Shown here in pieces: positions 10,939 to 20,034 of a stretch of 64,000 nucleotides of DNA. Each line of letters begins with the position of its first letter. Position 1 is the first letter of the stretch. The position numbers were made by a program, and so were the translations under genes. The notes under the pieces were generated by a model. The model was not told the origin of the DNA, ran no database searches, and worked only from the letters and a program-made list of their open reading frames with translations. Source of the DNA: Paraglaciecola marina (GTDB lineage Bacteria; Pseudomonadota; Gammaproteobacteria; Enterobacterales; Alteromonadaceae); NCBI RefSeq assembly GCF_004360155.1, contig NZ_SAIS01000004.1, forward strand, positions 248,001 to 312,000. The letters are read 5' to 3'.

Positions 10939-11393
10939 TGAAACAACACTTAAAACCTATTGCATCTCTTAAATCTCAAGGCTTCACATTAATAGAAGTC
11001 ATGGTGGTACTGCTTATCATCGGCATTATGGCAGGTATGATTGCGCCGCAAATATTAGGAAATCAAGAAGAAGCGCAAGTTAAAACAGCAGCTATTGATA
11101 TTCAAAGCTTAGAAAACGCATTAACTCAATATAAGTTAAGCAACAATGTATTTCCTACCACTGAACAAGGGTTAGAGGCCCTAGTCACTGAACCTACGGT
11201 TGACCCTATTCCACGTAATTATCGCCAAAACGGCTACATCACACGTTTACCTAATGATCCTTGGGGTAATCCTTATCAGCTTTTAAGTCCAGGTGAATTA
11301 GGTCAGTTTGATATCTTTTCAAACGGACCAGACGGTGAACCAGGTACAGAAGACGATATTGGTAACTGGAACCTTAACGACTACTTAAACTAA
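10938..11393 (+). CDS. gspG: Major pseudopilin GspG
   Basis: Main subunit of the type II pseudopilus. 151 residues. The prepilin peptidase site is clear: cleavage after Gly15 in SQGFTLIEVM, with Phe16 (+1) and Glu20 (+5), followed by a hydrophobic helix. The C-terminus has the calcium-binding loop typical of GspG (DGEPGTEDDIGNW). No prepilin peptidase gene (gspO/pilD) is in the window, so it must be elsewhere. Confidence 0.98.
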   Translation: MKQHLKPIASLKSQGFTLIEVMVVLLIIGIMAGMIAPQILGNQEEAQVKTAAIDIQSLENALTQYKLSNNVFPTTEQGLEALVTEPTVDPIPRNYRQNGYITRLPNDPWGNPYQLLSPGELGQFDIFSNGPDGEPGTEDDIGNWNLNDYLN

Positions 11394-11411
11394 TCAGTTT
11401 GAGCGCCCTCT

Positions 11412-12041
11412 ATGTGCAAATACTCCCCCAAGCATCAAAAGCAAACTGGTTTTACCTTAATAGAGGTAATGCTGGTATTGCTTATCATGGGCTTGGCAGT
11501 AGGGGCTGTGGTACTCAACTATTCAGGTGAAAGCGCTCAGGACAGACTGAAAAAACAAACCCAACGTTTGCAGATTGTCTTTAATATGGCCGCAGATTTC
11601 GCGGTACTGAATCAAAGACAATTAGGGTTGAGAATAGAAGAAGACGAGAATACATATTATTTTATGTATTTAGATGAAGAGCAAGCTTGGCAAAAACTCG
11701 AAGATGACAAGTTATTAAGTGACCATACTTTGCCACAAGAATTTTCCATTGAATTGTCTCTAACGGATTTACCTTGGGATACAGGTCAAAGCTTATTTAG
11801 TGACGACGACCTATTTGAAGAAGACTTTTCTCTTTCTGAAGATGGCACTGAAATTGGTAACGAGGAAGACAAACCCCTCGACCCACCTCAAGTTTTTATT
11901 TTCTCTAGTGGCGAAATCACTCCCTTTTCTCTGTCGTTAGCTTACGAAGCTGACTTTGGTAATGAGCAACCTGTTTACTTTAGAGTTAATGGCCAAGATA
12001 TAAGCCCAATCGATATGGAAGGTCCTTTAAATGAGCTATAA
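11412..12041 (+). CDS. gspH: Minor pseudopilin GspH
   Basis: 209 residues. Prepilin peptidase site TGFTLIEVM with cleavage after Gly13 and Glu18 at +5. A hydrophobic helix and a GspH-type globular domain follow. An acidic insertion around residues 125-160, rich in Asp and Glu, is probably an exposed loop that makes the protein longer than many homologues. The 3' end overlaps gspI by 11 bases. Confidence 0.93.
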   Translation: MCKYSPKHQKQTGFTLIEVMLVLLIMGLAVGAVVLNYSGESAQDRLKKQTQRLQIVFNMAADFAVLNQRQLGLRIEEDENTYYFMYLDEEQAWQKLEDDKLLSDHTLPQEFSIELSLTDLPWDTGQSLFSDDDLFEEDFSLSEDGTEIGNEEDKPLDPPQVFIFSSGEITPFSLSLAYEADFGNEQPVYFRVNGQDISPIDMEGPLNEL

Positions 12042-12408
12042 ACATAGCTCTGCAGGCATGACGTTACTAGAAGTTATGGTGGCACTTCTTATATTTGCAT
12101 TAACCGCTACTGCTATTATGAAAGCCGCCAGCGAACACTTAACCAGTGTTTCTCAAATAGAGGATATTACCTTTGCCACTTGGGTGGCTAATAATCGATT
12201 GTCTCAGTTGCATGTTGATACTAGCTGGCCTGTCAAAAACAACAAGAAAGGCTCTCAAGAGATGGCCGGTCGTACTTGGTATTGGCAACAAACAGTAGAA
12301 AAAACCAGTGATTCTGAAATGGTTCAAGTTGAAGTGTCAGTTGGTTTAGATGAAGACTACGAAGGGGTTGTTAGCTCTGCCGTCACATTTATAGCGAAAC
12401 AAGATTAA
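12031..12408 (+). CDS. gspI: Minor pseudopilin GspI
   Basis: 125 residues, typical length. Prepilin site SAGMTLLEVMVALLIF: cleavage after Gly9, Met at +1 as in many GspI proteins, Glu14 at +5. GspI, J and K form the tip complex of the pseudopilus. Its start lies inside the end of gspH, which suggests translational coupling. Confidence 0.95.
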   Translation: MSYKHSSAGMTLLEVMVALLIFALTATAIMKAASEHLTSVSQIEDITFATWVANNRLSQLHVDTSWPVKNNKKGSQEMAGRTWYWQQTVEKTSDSEMVQVEVSVGLDEDYEGVVSSAVTFIAKQD

Positions 12409-12410
12409 CC

Positions 12411-13043
12411 ATGGCTGCTATTAAGTTAAGAGGTAACCGTGGCTTTACACTACTTGAAATACTGGTTGCTATTGCGATTTTTGCCTTAATTGGGGTAGCA
12501 AGTACTGGTGTTTTAAACTCGGTAATTGAGAGCGATCAATTATCAGAAGAGAGGTTCGCCAAACTAGAAGAATTACAACGGGCCATGTTGACCATAGAGC
12601 GGGACATCATGCAAATGACTAATCGCTCAGTAAGAATTAATGGTGAAGCAAACAGTGTAGTTGTGTCAGGTGGTGAAGATGTAATGTCTAGTGATGCAGG
12701 AGGTTTAGCCTTTGTACGATCTGGATGGCATAACCCTCAGATGTTACTCCCCCGCAGTACCTTACAAAGTGTCGGCTATCGTTTACAAGAAAAAGAGTTG
12801 CAGCGTGTCTATGGTAACTATGTTGACAATGTAATTGGATATGAACCTAAAGTTAGGGTTCTATTGTCAGACATAGAGGACTTTCAAGTTAGCTTTTTGA
12901 CCGATGAAACAAAGCTAGAAGATGCCGAAGACTGGGAAGAGATATACTCAAGTGAGGCGTTGCCACTTGCAATATCTGTCACTATTTCTAGTAAAACCTT
13001 TGGTGAAATACGCCGAGAGTTTTTGGTGGGAGGCAGTGAATAA
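12411..13043 (+). CDS. gspJ: Minor pseudopilin GspJ
   Basis: 210 residues. Prepilin site NRGFTLLEILVAIAIF with cleavage after Gly11 and Glu16 at +5. The rest matches the GspJ periplasmic domain (LEELQRAMLTIERDIMQM). It starts three bases after the gspI stop codon and its last base is the first of the gspK start. Confidence 0.95.
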   Translation: MAAIKLRGNRGFTLLEILVAIAIFALIGVASTGVLNSVIESDQLSEERFAKLEELQRAMLTIERDIMQMTNRSVRINGEANSVVVSGGEDVMSSDAGGLAFVRSGWHNPQMLLPRSTLQSVGYRLQEKELQRVYGNYVDNVIGYEPKVRVLLSDIEDFQVSFLTDETKLEDAEDWEEIYSSEALPLAISVTISSKTFGEIRREFLVGGSE

Positions 13044-14089
13044 TGCATCGTAGGCCTTCAAAGCAAGGTGGAGTAGCCCTTATTATAGTGCTAATGATAG
13101 TCGCGATAGTAAGCATATTAGCCACAGAAATGGGGTCTAGATTACAACTGCAAATCAAACGCGCCTCAAATATAAAAGACAATAATCAAGCGTATTGGTA
13201 TGCCATGAGTGCAGAGCAATACGCACGTAAATCAATAAAAGATTTAGTCGAGAATGACAGAGATTTAATTTATTTGGATCAGGCATGGAATCAAGAATTT
13301 GTATTCCCTGTTGATGGTGGTGGCATTGAAGCCAAACTGGTCGATATGCAAAGCTGCTTTAATCTGAATGCCTTGAGAGATCCTGGCGGTACATCAAATA
13401 ACAATACCGGCACAACTGCGGAGGCGAACTCCGATACAACTACAACTGCAGCTTCCACTGCCACAACGGCTTTGCCAGATCGAGTATTAGCCTTTCAAAG
13501 GTTATTAGAATTGGTTGAGGGTGATATTCCCACCTATAACGTAGAAACCATTCGTGATTCCTTACTGGATTGGTTAGATGAAGATGACCAACCTACTCAA
13601 CTTGGGGCAGAAGATGGTGAATATGAAAGCCGTCAATTTCCATATTTACCAGCCAATAATTTTATGGCCCATAAATCAGAATTACGTTTAATACACGGTG
13701 TTGAAGTGCAATGGTTAGAAAAACTACTAGAACTGGTATGCGTGCTCCCGAGTGATAGTTTATTTTTAATCAATGTAAATACGGTTACCGAAGAAAACGC
13801 AGCAGTAATAGGGGCTGCAACTGGGTTAAGCTTAGCCGATGCCCAGTCTGTTTTAGCAAACCGCGGGGCAGAGGGGTTTCAAGAAGCTACAGATTTTTTA
13901 GCAGAGCCTGCTATAACAGCCTTGTCACTCAGTGATGAACAAAAAGAATGGTTCGATGTCACAACTTCGTATTTTATGTTGCACACCAGAACTAAGTACA
14001 ATAACGCCACTTTCGCAATGCAAAGTGTGTTAAAAATAAATGAAGATAACAGCGTAACAGTTGTTAGCAGAGAATTTAGCGGATTCTAA
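13043..14089 (+). CDS. gspK: Pseudopilin tip protein GspK
   Basis: 348 residues, the large minor pseudopilin that caps the pseudopilus. Prepilin site QGGVALIIVLMIV: cleavage after Gly10. As usual for GspK there is no Glu at +5 (it is Ile15). A Thr/Ala/Asn-rich stretch near residues 113-145 is probably an exposed loop. A SAM-like helical region with NVNTVTEENAAVIGAATG follows. It is the last gene of the first tightly packed block; a 110-bp gap precedes gspL. Confidence 0.94.
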   Translation: MHRRPSKQGGVALIIVLMIVAIVSILATEMGSRLQLQIKRASNIKDNNQAYWYAMSAEQYARKSIKDLVENDRDLIYLDQAWNQEFVFPVDGGGIEAKLVDMQSCFNLNALRDPGGTSNNNTGTTAEANSDTTTTAASTATTALPDRVLAFQRLLELVEGDIPTYNVETIRDSLLDWLDEDDQPTQLGAEDGEYESRQFPYLPANNFMAHKSELRLIHGVEVQWLEKLLELVCVLPSDSLFLINVNTVTEENAAVIGAATGLSLADAQSVLANRGAEGFQEATDFLAEPAITALSLSDEQKEWFDVTTSYFMLHTRTKYNNATFAMQSVLKINEDNSVTVVSREFSGF

Positions 14090-14199
14090 GCTATATAGTC
14101 AAGCCACTACAAAGTACGCGAGTTAGAGGTGGTTTGAGTATATAATCGGATATTCAAATTGTTAAACTAACATGATAAGTCAAAAGGTAATGTAACCAA

Positions 14200-15396
14200 A
14201 TGGAACAGTTAGTGGTGCGTTTAGGTGCCAGCTCACAAGAGCCAATTCATTGGCTTGTGTGGTCCAGCCAACAAAATGAGATTATTGCATCCGGTGAGTT
14301 ACCCTCAGCCGAGCATCTTGCCACTTTAGCTGACAGGGCGGGAGGCAGGCCAATATGCGCCTTAGTACCTACTAGTGATATTTTACTTAAGTGGGTGACT
14401 TTACCTGCTAAAGCCGGGCGTAAAGCCATTGCAGCCATCCCGTTTATGTTAGAAGAAGATATAAGCGGAGACATTTACGAGCAGTTTTTTGCTTTAGGCC
14501 CCAAAAAAGGGGATAAACAAGCTGTCGCTATTATGCAAAAAACCACTATTACCGCTTGGTTAGAGTTAATTCAAGAAGCTGGGCTAAACTGCGACCAAAT
14601 GTTGCCGGATATCCTAGCTTTACCTAGAGCTAATAAAGAAGCTTGGTCTATTTTGGAGCTAGGCGAACAACTTTTAATTCGCCAAGATGACTGGGCCGGG
14701 CTGCAAGGTGAAGTAACCTGGTTAAAACAAGCACTAAACCATCAGGCCAGACGCAATGAAACGCCTTTGCAAGTCAGTGACTATTCTGGTGTAGATTTAG
14801 CAGATATTGATAATCTAGAAGTCACTAGCCAGCCTTTAGACCTCCCCATGAAAGTACTCGCCAGCGGTGCTAAAAATAGCACCTTCAATTTGTTACAGGG
14901 CGAATTTAAGGTTAATAACAAAAAATCTGGTTCGTGGAGAAAATGGCGTGTTGCTGCGGTATTAGCCATCATTGCTTTAAGCACAACCTTAATTGACAAA
15001 AGCCTTGAACAACAAAGAGTTTCTAAAGAGCTAGCCAGTTTAAAAGAACAAACAGATAAAGCTTACAAAAGCGCTTTCCCAAACTCTGGTGCTTACCGTG
15101 ATTTAAGACGTACTATGACTCGTCAAATGCAAAGCCTCGAACAAGGTGGCGGCGGAACATCAATGTTAGTGATGCTGAACCAGCTAGAGTCTGCATTTGG
15201 AGAGTCTAAAGTTAAGCCACAAACCCTGCGATTTGATAAAAAACGCACTGAAATTCGTCTCCAAGTGATTGCCGCTAACATTGACGCACTAGACAAATTT
15301 AAGCGCCAAGCTGAAGCCCAAGGTTTTGAAGTAGAGCAAGGGGCCATTAATCAAAAAGGCAGCCAAGTTGTCGGCACCTTATCGGTGAGGAGCTAA
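14200..15396 (+). CDS. gspL: Type II secretion protein GspL
   Basis: 398 residues. A large actin-like cytoplasmic domain (1 to about 240) would bind GspE, a single transmembrane helix lies near 245-265 (VAAVLAIIALSTTLI), and a ferredoxin-like periplasmic domain ends the protein. The start follows AAGGTAATGTAACCA. The 110-bp gap after gspK is the largest in the operon and could hold an internal promoter, although gspL needs to be made with its partners. Confidence 0.94.
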   Translation: MEQLVVRLGASSQEPIHWLVWSSQQNEIIASGELPSAEHLATLADRAGGRPICALVPTSDILLKWVTLPAKAGRKAIAAIPFMLEEDISGDIYEQFFALGPKKGDKQAVAIMQKTTITAWLELIQEAGLNCDQMLPDILALPRANKEAWSILELGEQLLIRQDDWAGLQGEVTWLKQALNHQARRNETPLQVSDYSGVDLADIDNLEVTSQPLDLPMKVLASGAKNSTFNLLQGEFKVNNKKSGSWRKWRVAAVLAIIALSTTLIDKSLEQQRVSKELASLKEQTDKAYKSAFPNSGAYRDLRRTMTRQMQSLEQGGGGTSMLVMLNQLESAFGESKVKPQTLRFDKKRTEIRLQVIAANIDALDKFKRQAEAQGFEVEQGAINQKGSQVVGTLSVRS

Positions 15397-15401
15397 ACAC
15401 T

Positions 15402-15881
15402 ATGGAAAAAATCAAAAGCATTTATCAGCAATTAAATGAGCGAGAAAAGCGTCTAGTTTTAATATCTGCTGTATTTCTAATAGTGGCGATATTTTATTGG
15501 GGTATTTGGTCACCTTTAACCACCTCTATTGAAAAAGGCCAAGCCGCCATAGATAGCCAAAGAAGCCTACTAACTTGGGTCCAAAAAAATGCCAATCGAG
15601 CAGCACAGTTACGCAGTAGCTCGGGCCGTGTTAGTGGCTTTTCTGGCTCATTACCACAAGCAGTAAATCAGGCTGCCAATAGGTTAAAAATTGTTATTTC
15701 ACGTATGCAACCTCAGAACAATGAAATCCAAGTATGGGTAGATCAAGCCCCTTTTAATGATGTTTTGAGCTGGTTACAAAGCCTAGAAAAAATGGGAATT
15801 ATCATTCTAGATATAGATATCGCTGAATCAGACCTACCCGGTCATGTTAAAATTCGTCGCTTAAAACTAGGAAAATCATGA
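15402..15881 (+). CDS. gspM: Type II secretion protein GspM
   Basis: 159 residues: a short cytoplasmic end, one transmembrane helix (about 20-37) and a small periplasmic domain that pairs with GspL. It sits six bases after gspL and overlaps gspN by four bases. Length and order are as expected for the family. Confidence 0.93.
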   Translation: MEKIKSIYQQLNEREKRLVLISAVFLIVAIFYWGIWSPLTTSIEKGQAAIDSQRSLLTWVQKNANRAAQLRSSSGRVSGFSGSLPQAVNQAANRLKIVISRMQPQNNEIQVWVDQAPFNDVLSWLQSLEKMGIIILDIDIAESDLPGHVKIRRLKLGKS

Positions 15882-16621
15882 AGTCAGTATTGAAGTGGAG
15901 CCTCTTGGCTTTAGTGGCTTATGCCATTTTTTTAGTTGTTAAATTGCCTGCAGTGCAAGTGCTTACTCGGATAGATTTAGGTAAGGATCTTAAAATAAGT
16001 GGTATTTCTGGCACTATTTGGGAAGGGCAACTAGAACAAGTGGTTGTAAATGGTATTCCATTAAATGACGTAAACTGGTCTTTATCGTTTTTTTCACTTT
16101 TAACAGGTAAAGCTAGCGCAGAAATAAACGCCGGAAGCATTCGTGATTTAGAGCAAATATCCTTAAATGGTTCGGTCACAATTTCTCAACAAAGAGTTCA
16201 GGCTGAAGATTTAGTTGCTTACGTTCCTGCTGAGTTTGTAGTGAGTGCTTTACCCTTACCCATACCAGTTGAAGCAAATGGCCGTTTTAAAGTACAGCTA
16301 AAATCCCTTGATTATACTAAAAGTTGTCAGATTATTGATGGTGCTGGGCAATGGTTAAATGCCAGTTTTACTGGGCCTAAAGATGTGATTAATTTAGGTA
16401 ACTTCAATGCAGACTTAAGCTGCTTAGATGAAAATATCATTGTAGATGTCAAAGAGCCCAACAGTTTTGGTTTATCGGCTACAGTCACACTACCGGCAAA
16501 TATGAAATTTAAAGTGAATGGGCGCTTTAAACCTGATGCTGATTTACCCAATGAAGTCCATCAAGCCGCTACTTTTTTCGGAAAGCCTGACGCAAACGGT
16601 TACTACCCTATTAAATTGTAA
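15878..16621 (+). CDS. gspN: Type II secretion protein GspN
   Basis: 247 residues with an N-terminal transmembrane helix (about 6-22) and a mostly beta-structured periplasmic region. GspN occurs in only some type II systems and its exact role is uncertain. It starts with ATGA overlapping the gspM stop, so it is probably translationally coupled, and is the last gene of the operon. Confidence 0.92.
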   Translation: MKSVLKWSLLALVAYAIFLVVKLPAVQVLTRIDLGKDLKISGISGTIWEGQLEQVVVNGIPLNDVNWSLSFFSLLTGKASAEINAGSIRDLEQISLNGSVTISQQRVQAEDLVAYVPAEFVVSALPLPIPVEANGRFKVQLKSLDYTKSCQIIDGAGQWLNASFTGPKDVINLGNFNADLSCLDENIIVDVKEPNSFGLSATVTLPANMKFKVNGRFKPDADLPNEVHQAATFFGKPDANGYYPIKL

Positions 16622-16642
16622 CCCTGCATCTCCCCATATAGA

Positions 16643-16673
16643 ACGCCCATTAACAAAATGCTCGGATGGGCGT
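16643..16673 (+). terminator. Hairpin after the gsp operon
   Basis: Arms ACGCCCAT (16643-16650) and ATGGGCGT (16666-16673) pair perfectly with a 15-base loop. No strong T-run follows, so termination may be weak or need Rho. Confidence 0.5.
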
Positions 16674-16709
16674 AAATATCATTACTCTCTGTAACACTAA
16701 GTACCGAGC

Positions 16710-16868
16710 TTAGCTTTCACCTTTTTGATAACCAACTATTCCATATATTACTGCAATAAAAGCGAGAACAATATCCAAATAGAAGGGGGGAGTAGAAGTG
16801 CTTAATGCCAAGCTACAGCAAATTAGCATTGCAGCGCTGTTAGTGTAATTATTGTGTATTTTTTTCAT
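16710..16868 (-). CDS. Small membrane protein of unknown function
   Basis: 52 residues starting at ATG 16868, chosen because GGAG lies 10 bases upstream; a longer frame to 16892 lacks one. Two hydrophobic segments are separated by a short Thr/Pro-rich turn, and the protein ends in charged KGES. I do not recognise a family. It is third in a minus-strand cluster with a membrane-anchored XRE regulator and another small membrane protein, which suggests a common but unknown role. Confidence 0.55.
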   Translation of the reverse strand: MKKIHNNYTNSAAMLICCSLALSTSTPPFYLDIVLAFIAVIYGIVGYQKGES

Positions 16869-16914
16869 TATTTGGAAACTCCTATTTAACAAACGGCTAT
16901 GACAATCTATTAGT

Positions 16915-17232
16915 CTATTTTACAAAGAGCAACACACTGCTCATGCCCAACCCAAAGCTAATTAAAGAGCTTAAAATGATTATCAGATATAGCTTTTGTA
17001 CTTTCTTATGGTCTGCTTTTACGGCTGTTTCGGTATTGTCGAGTTTAATTAACTCGCCTTGGCGAACTTCAAATACAGAGCATAAACTCATAGTGGTTTC
17101 TTTAGATGCAGCACCTTCTTTTTCAACTCTCTGAATGGTGCGCAGGCTTACATCACAAGCATCAGCCAAAAGCTGTTGAGTCCAGTTATGTTTTTGCCTA
17201 AGCAATTTTATGGTGTTGGGGTTTAACTGCAT
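16915..17232 (-). CDS. XRE-family regulator with a C-terminal membrane anchor
   Basis: 105 residues. An N-terminal helix-turn-helix of Cro/CI type (LRQKHNWTQQLLADACDVSL, about 10-60, then RTIQRVEKEG) is followed by a linker and one hydrophobic C-terminal helix (about 81-104). A DNA-binding domain fixed to the membrane is uncommon and suggests membrane signal sensing or a regulator controlled by its neighbours. GGAGG lies 8 bases before the start, and the gene begins four bases after the upstream gene's stop. Confidence 0.8.
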   Translation of the reverse strand: MQLNPNTIKLLRQKHNWTQQLLADACDVSLRTIQRVEKEGAASKETTMSLCSVFEVRQGELIKLDNTETAVKADHKKVQKLYLIIILSSLISFGLGMSSVLLFVK

Positions 17233-17236
17233 TCCA

Positions 17237-17647
17237 TTAACCTCCCATTATTGTAGATACGAGAACATATCCAACCAACCCACTCAAAAACCCAATAGCA
17301 AAGCTTCCGCCAATAAACAATAGAGCTTGTGTAGGGTTTTTAATCAGGGATATCAGTGTTTGTTGTTGCTGCTCCAAAAGCTGCTCATTTTTAAAAAAGC
17401 TACACTCAACCTTGCCAGTAAGCATATTTATCATCTCATATTCAATTTGATAACTTTGTTCTGCGAACTCAAATTGATGCTTACTTTTCAATCCCATACT
17501 ACGTTTACTACTGACTAAATCATCATTGATATAGACTTCTTCCTTGCCTGTGAAGAAACTACCAAAACAAGCTATTTGATTATCGCCATCTTGAAAGTAA
17601 AATTTGTAGCCTATTTTTTTAGTATTTAATATGTCGTTTTTCATCAT
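17237..17647 (-). CDS. Hypothetical protein with C-terminal membrane segment
   Basis: 136 residues. The soluble N-terminal ~100 residues are mostly predicted beta strands with many aromatic residues; a hydrophobic Gly-rich segment (about 108-132) ends the protein. I do not recognise the family. AAGGA lies just before the start. It is first in the three-gene cluster with the membrane-anchored XRE regulator and may be its partner or sensor; that is inference from position only. Confidence 0.7.
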   Translation of the reverse strand: MMKNDILNTKKIGYKFYFQDGDNQIACFGSFFTGKEEVYINDDLVSSKRSMGLKSKHQFEFAEQSYQIEYEMINMLTGKVECSFFKNEQLLEQQQQTLISLIKNPTQALLFIGGSFAIGFLSGLVGYVLVSTIMGG

Positions 17648-17853
17648 CGTTATCCTTGTTCAGTTGATGATGCTAATTTACGTTATAAATTTATTTTTTA
17701 CGCCGTCAGCAGTATGCCAGTAGATGTTTTGTCGTATGACAATTGCACTGTCATGCGAAGTTAAACTATTGTTTAATAAGATTTATTTAATTTTTCAACA
17801 TAGATATTTAAAATTAGTAACTGTCGTTTTGAACAAACATAAAATAGTTATTT

Positions 17854-18531
17854 TTAAAGTTCTGTAGCACTAATATCATCCAATAAATATCGATAATCTT
17901 GTACCGTAGGAAAATTAGTTATCTCTCGCATAGGCTTTTTACTATCAGGATTACTCACCGCAAGTAGGTGTTTAATTCCAAATTCTTTTGCAGCCTGTAA
18001 AATCCCTAAACTGTCATCAACAAATAAAGTGGTGTCAGGGTTAAACCCAAGCTTAGCTTGCAGTTTTTGCCACAGCTCTTGGGATTCTTTGGTTACCCCA
18101 AACTCATGGGTAGAGATAAGCTGGTCGATATGAGCATCTAATTGGGTATGTTCTACCTTCAAGCTAAGGCCATCTGGGTGAGCATTAGTCACCAGGATCA
18201 CTTCCCGCCCCGAGGCTTTTAAAGCATCAATAAAAGGAATACTGTCGTCTCGCATACTTATTAAGTGAGTAATTTCTCGTTTGGCCTCCATGATGTCCAA
18301 GTCTAACTTTTCAGCCCAAAAGTCGAGGCAATACCAACTCAAGGTGCCGATCACTTTTTCATACTCGGCAACCATAAACGCTTTTGCATCTTCTATAGAA
18401 ATACCCCGTTTTTTAGACAATTTAATTGGCACGTACTCTAACCAAAAATGATTATCAAAATGTAGGTCCAACAAAGTACCGTCCATATCTAATAAAACAG
18501 TATTAATTTCTTTCCAAGCAAGCGTAGACAA
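17854..18531 (-). CDS. yrfG: HAD-family GMP/IMP 5'-nucleotidase YrfG
   Basis: 225 residues, TTG start with AGGA about nine bases upstream. HAD motif I is DMDGTLLDLHFDNHFW, almost the same as in E. coli YrfG, a purine 5'-nucleotidase. Motif II is LVTNAH, a conserved Lys sits in TKES, and motif III is FVDDSLGIL. It diverges from nudE, its neighbour in E. coli as well. Cytoplasmic, probably nucleotide salvage. Confidence 0.9.
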   Translation of the reverse strand: MSTLAWKEINTVLLDMDGTLLDLHFDNHFWLEYVPIKLSKKRGISIEDAKAFMVAEYEKVIGTLSWYCLDFWAEKLDLDIMEAKREITHLISMRDDSIPFIDALKASGREVILVTNAHPDGLSLKVEHTQLDAHIDQLISTHEFGVTKESQELWQKLQAKLGFNPDTTLFVDDSLGILQAAKEFGIKHLLAVSNPDSKKPMREITNFPTVQDYRYLLDDISATEL

Positions 18532-18618
18532 GTGGCAAGTCCTCTATTTAACAGGTATATTCAATTAACTAAAACTGCTTAATGATGAAGCAGTTAGCTA
18601 TATTACTTGAAACATCAG

Positions 18619-19182
18619 ATGAGCAACATAGACAAAAATAAAACACTACCAATAATCCATCAACGTAAAATCGTTGCCGAAAGTTCATTGATGAAGATTG
18701 AACAACTTGATCTTGAATTTTCGAATGGAGAAACGCGAATATTTGAAAGGATGTGTGGCAGCGGTCGAGGAGCCGTGATGATAGTGCCTTTTATTAATGA
18801 CCATGAATTTTTGTTGGTACGTGAGTATGCCGCTGGTACACATAGCTACGAATTAGGCTTTCCTAAAGGTTTAATTGATCCTGGAGAAACCTCTGATATA
18901 GCTGCCAATCGTGAATTAAAAGAAGAAGTGGGCTTTGGGGCTGAGCTTTTACACCCTCTTCAGAAACTAAGTTTAGCGACGGCTTTTTTTGACGCACAAA
19001 TGCATATATTTATTGCTGAAAATTTATATCCTGAAAGTTTAAAAGGCGATGAACCTGAGCCTTTAGAAGTGGTCAGATGGTCTATACATGAGTTAGACGC
19101 ACTGATGGCCCGTACAGATTTTATTGAAGCAAGGTGTATTGCAGCCTTATTATTGGCGGAAAAGTGGAAGAGAGGACAGTAA
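18619..19182 (+). CDS. nudE: ADP-compounds Nudix hydrolase NudE
   Basis: 187 residues from ATG 18619; an in-frame TTG twelve bases earlier is possible but gives a longer end than the ~186-residue family. The Nudix box is complete (GLIDPGETSDIAANRELKEE plus VG). Flanking motifs (REYAAGTHSYELGFPKG, YPESLKGDEPEPLEVVRW) match NudE, which cleaves ADP-ribose, NADH and Ap3A-type compounds. The stop overlaps the cysQ start in TAATG, giving a coupled nudE-cysQ unit. Confidence 0.92.
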   Translation: MSNIDKNKTLPIIHQRKIVAESSLMKIEQLDLEFSNGETRIFERMCGSGRGAVMIVPFINDHEFLLVREYAAGTHSYELGFPKGLIDPGETSDIAANRELKEEVGFGAELLHPLQKLSLATAFFDAQMHIFIAENLYPESLKGDEPEPLEVVRWSIHELDALMARTDFIEARCIAALLLAEKWKRGQ

Positions 19183-20027
19183 TGCCCATCCAAGACGCAC
19201 AGAAATTATTAGAAGTAGCAAAGCAAGCGGCTGTAGAGGCGGGAAAAGTAGTACTAGAAATTTATTACAGTGGTGATTTCACCAGCTACCAGAAAGACGA
19301 CGATTCACCTGTAACTACCGCTGATTACAAAGCCAATGAAGTAATTTTAGATATATTAAAACGGGAAACCCCAGATATTCCTATTATGTCTGAGGAAACA
19401 GATTTAGGCACCTTAGAACGAAGAAAAAAGTGGACACGTTATTGGTTAATCGACCCCATAGATGGTACCCAAGAGTTTATTGCCCGTAGTGGTGATTTTG
19501 CAGTGAATATTGCCTTAATAGAAAACAACGTCCCTATTATGGGAGTGATTTACTGGCCTTCAGGTGAAACCTTATATTCTGCTTTAAAGGGTCATGGAGC
19601 ATTCAAAAAATGCCCACTTGAACACAAACCTATCCATGTACGTAAATTAGATGAACCAAGTAACGACCCATTAATTATCGCAATTAGCCGCAGGCAACCT
19701 AGAGAAAGAGTTATTTCTAGCCTCAGTGAAGATCGAATTTATCAGACTCTACCAGCCGGTAGCTGTTCTCTAAAAGCCTGTTTTATTGCAGAAGGAAAAG
19801 CTGATGTTTTCTTACGTTTTGGCATTACAGGGGAGTGGGACACTGGCGCTTCACAATGCATAGTTGTTGAAGCCGGAGGCAAAATTTTATCCCGCAACTT
19901 TGAGCCTTTAAGCTATAACGAGAGAGAAAGTATCATTAACCCTGACTTTTTTATTACCGGAGACCAAAATGTTGATTGGCTAAATATTGTCAAGCAAGAG
20001 TTTGGTAACAACAACCAACCTAAATGA
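19182..20027 (+). CDS. cysQ: 3'(2'),5'-bisphosphate nucleotidase CysQ
   Basis: 281 residues from ATG 19182. Inositol-monophosphatase fold: metal-binding SEET, the DPIDGTQEF motif near residue 95, and the C-terminal WDTGASQCIVVEAGG. The enzyme converts 3'-phosphoadenosine 5'-phosphate (PAP), a by-product of sulfate assimilation, to AMP. Its start overlaps the nudE stop by one base, and GAGGACA provides a ribosome binding site. Confidence 0.95.
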   Translation: MPIQDAQKLLEVAKQAAVEAGKVVLEIYYSGDFTSYQKDDDSPVTTADYKANEVILDILKRETPDIPIMSEETDLGTLERRKKWTRYWLIDPIDGTQEFIARSGDFAVNIALIENNVPIMGVIYWPSGETLYSALKGHGAFKKCPLEHKPIHVRKLDEPSNDPLIIAISRRQPRERVISSLSEDRIYQTLPAGSCSLKACFIAEGKADVFLRFGITGEWDTGASQCIVVEAGGKILSRNFEPLSYNERESIINPDFFITGDQNVDWLNIVKQEFGNNNQPK

Positions 20028-20034
20028 GAGACTT

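Noticed and set aside
14090-14199. Small gene or riboswitch between gspK and gspL
   Set aside because: Only 110 bases with a weak hairpin; no conserved structure could be recognised.
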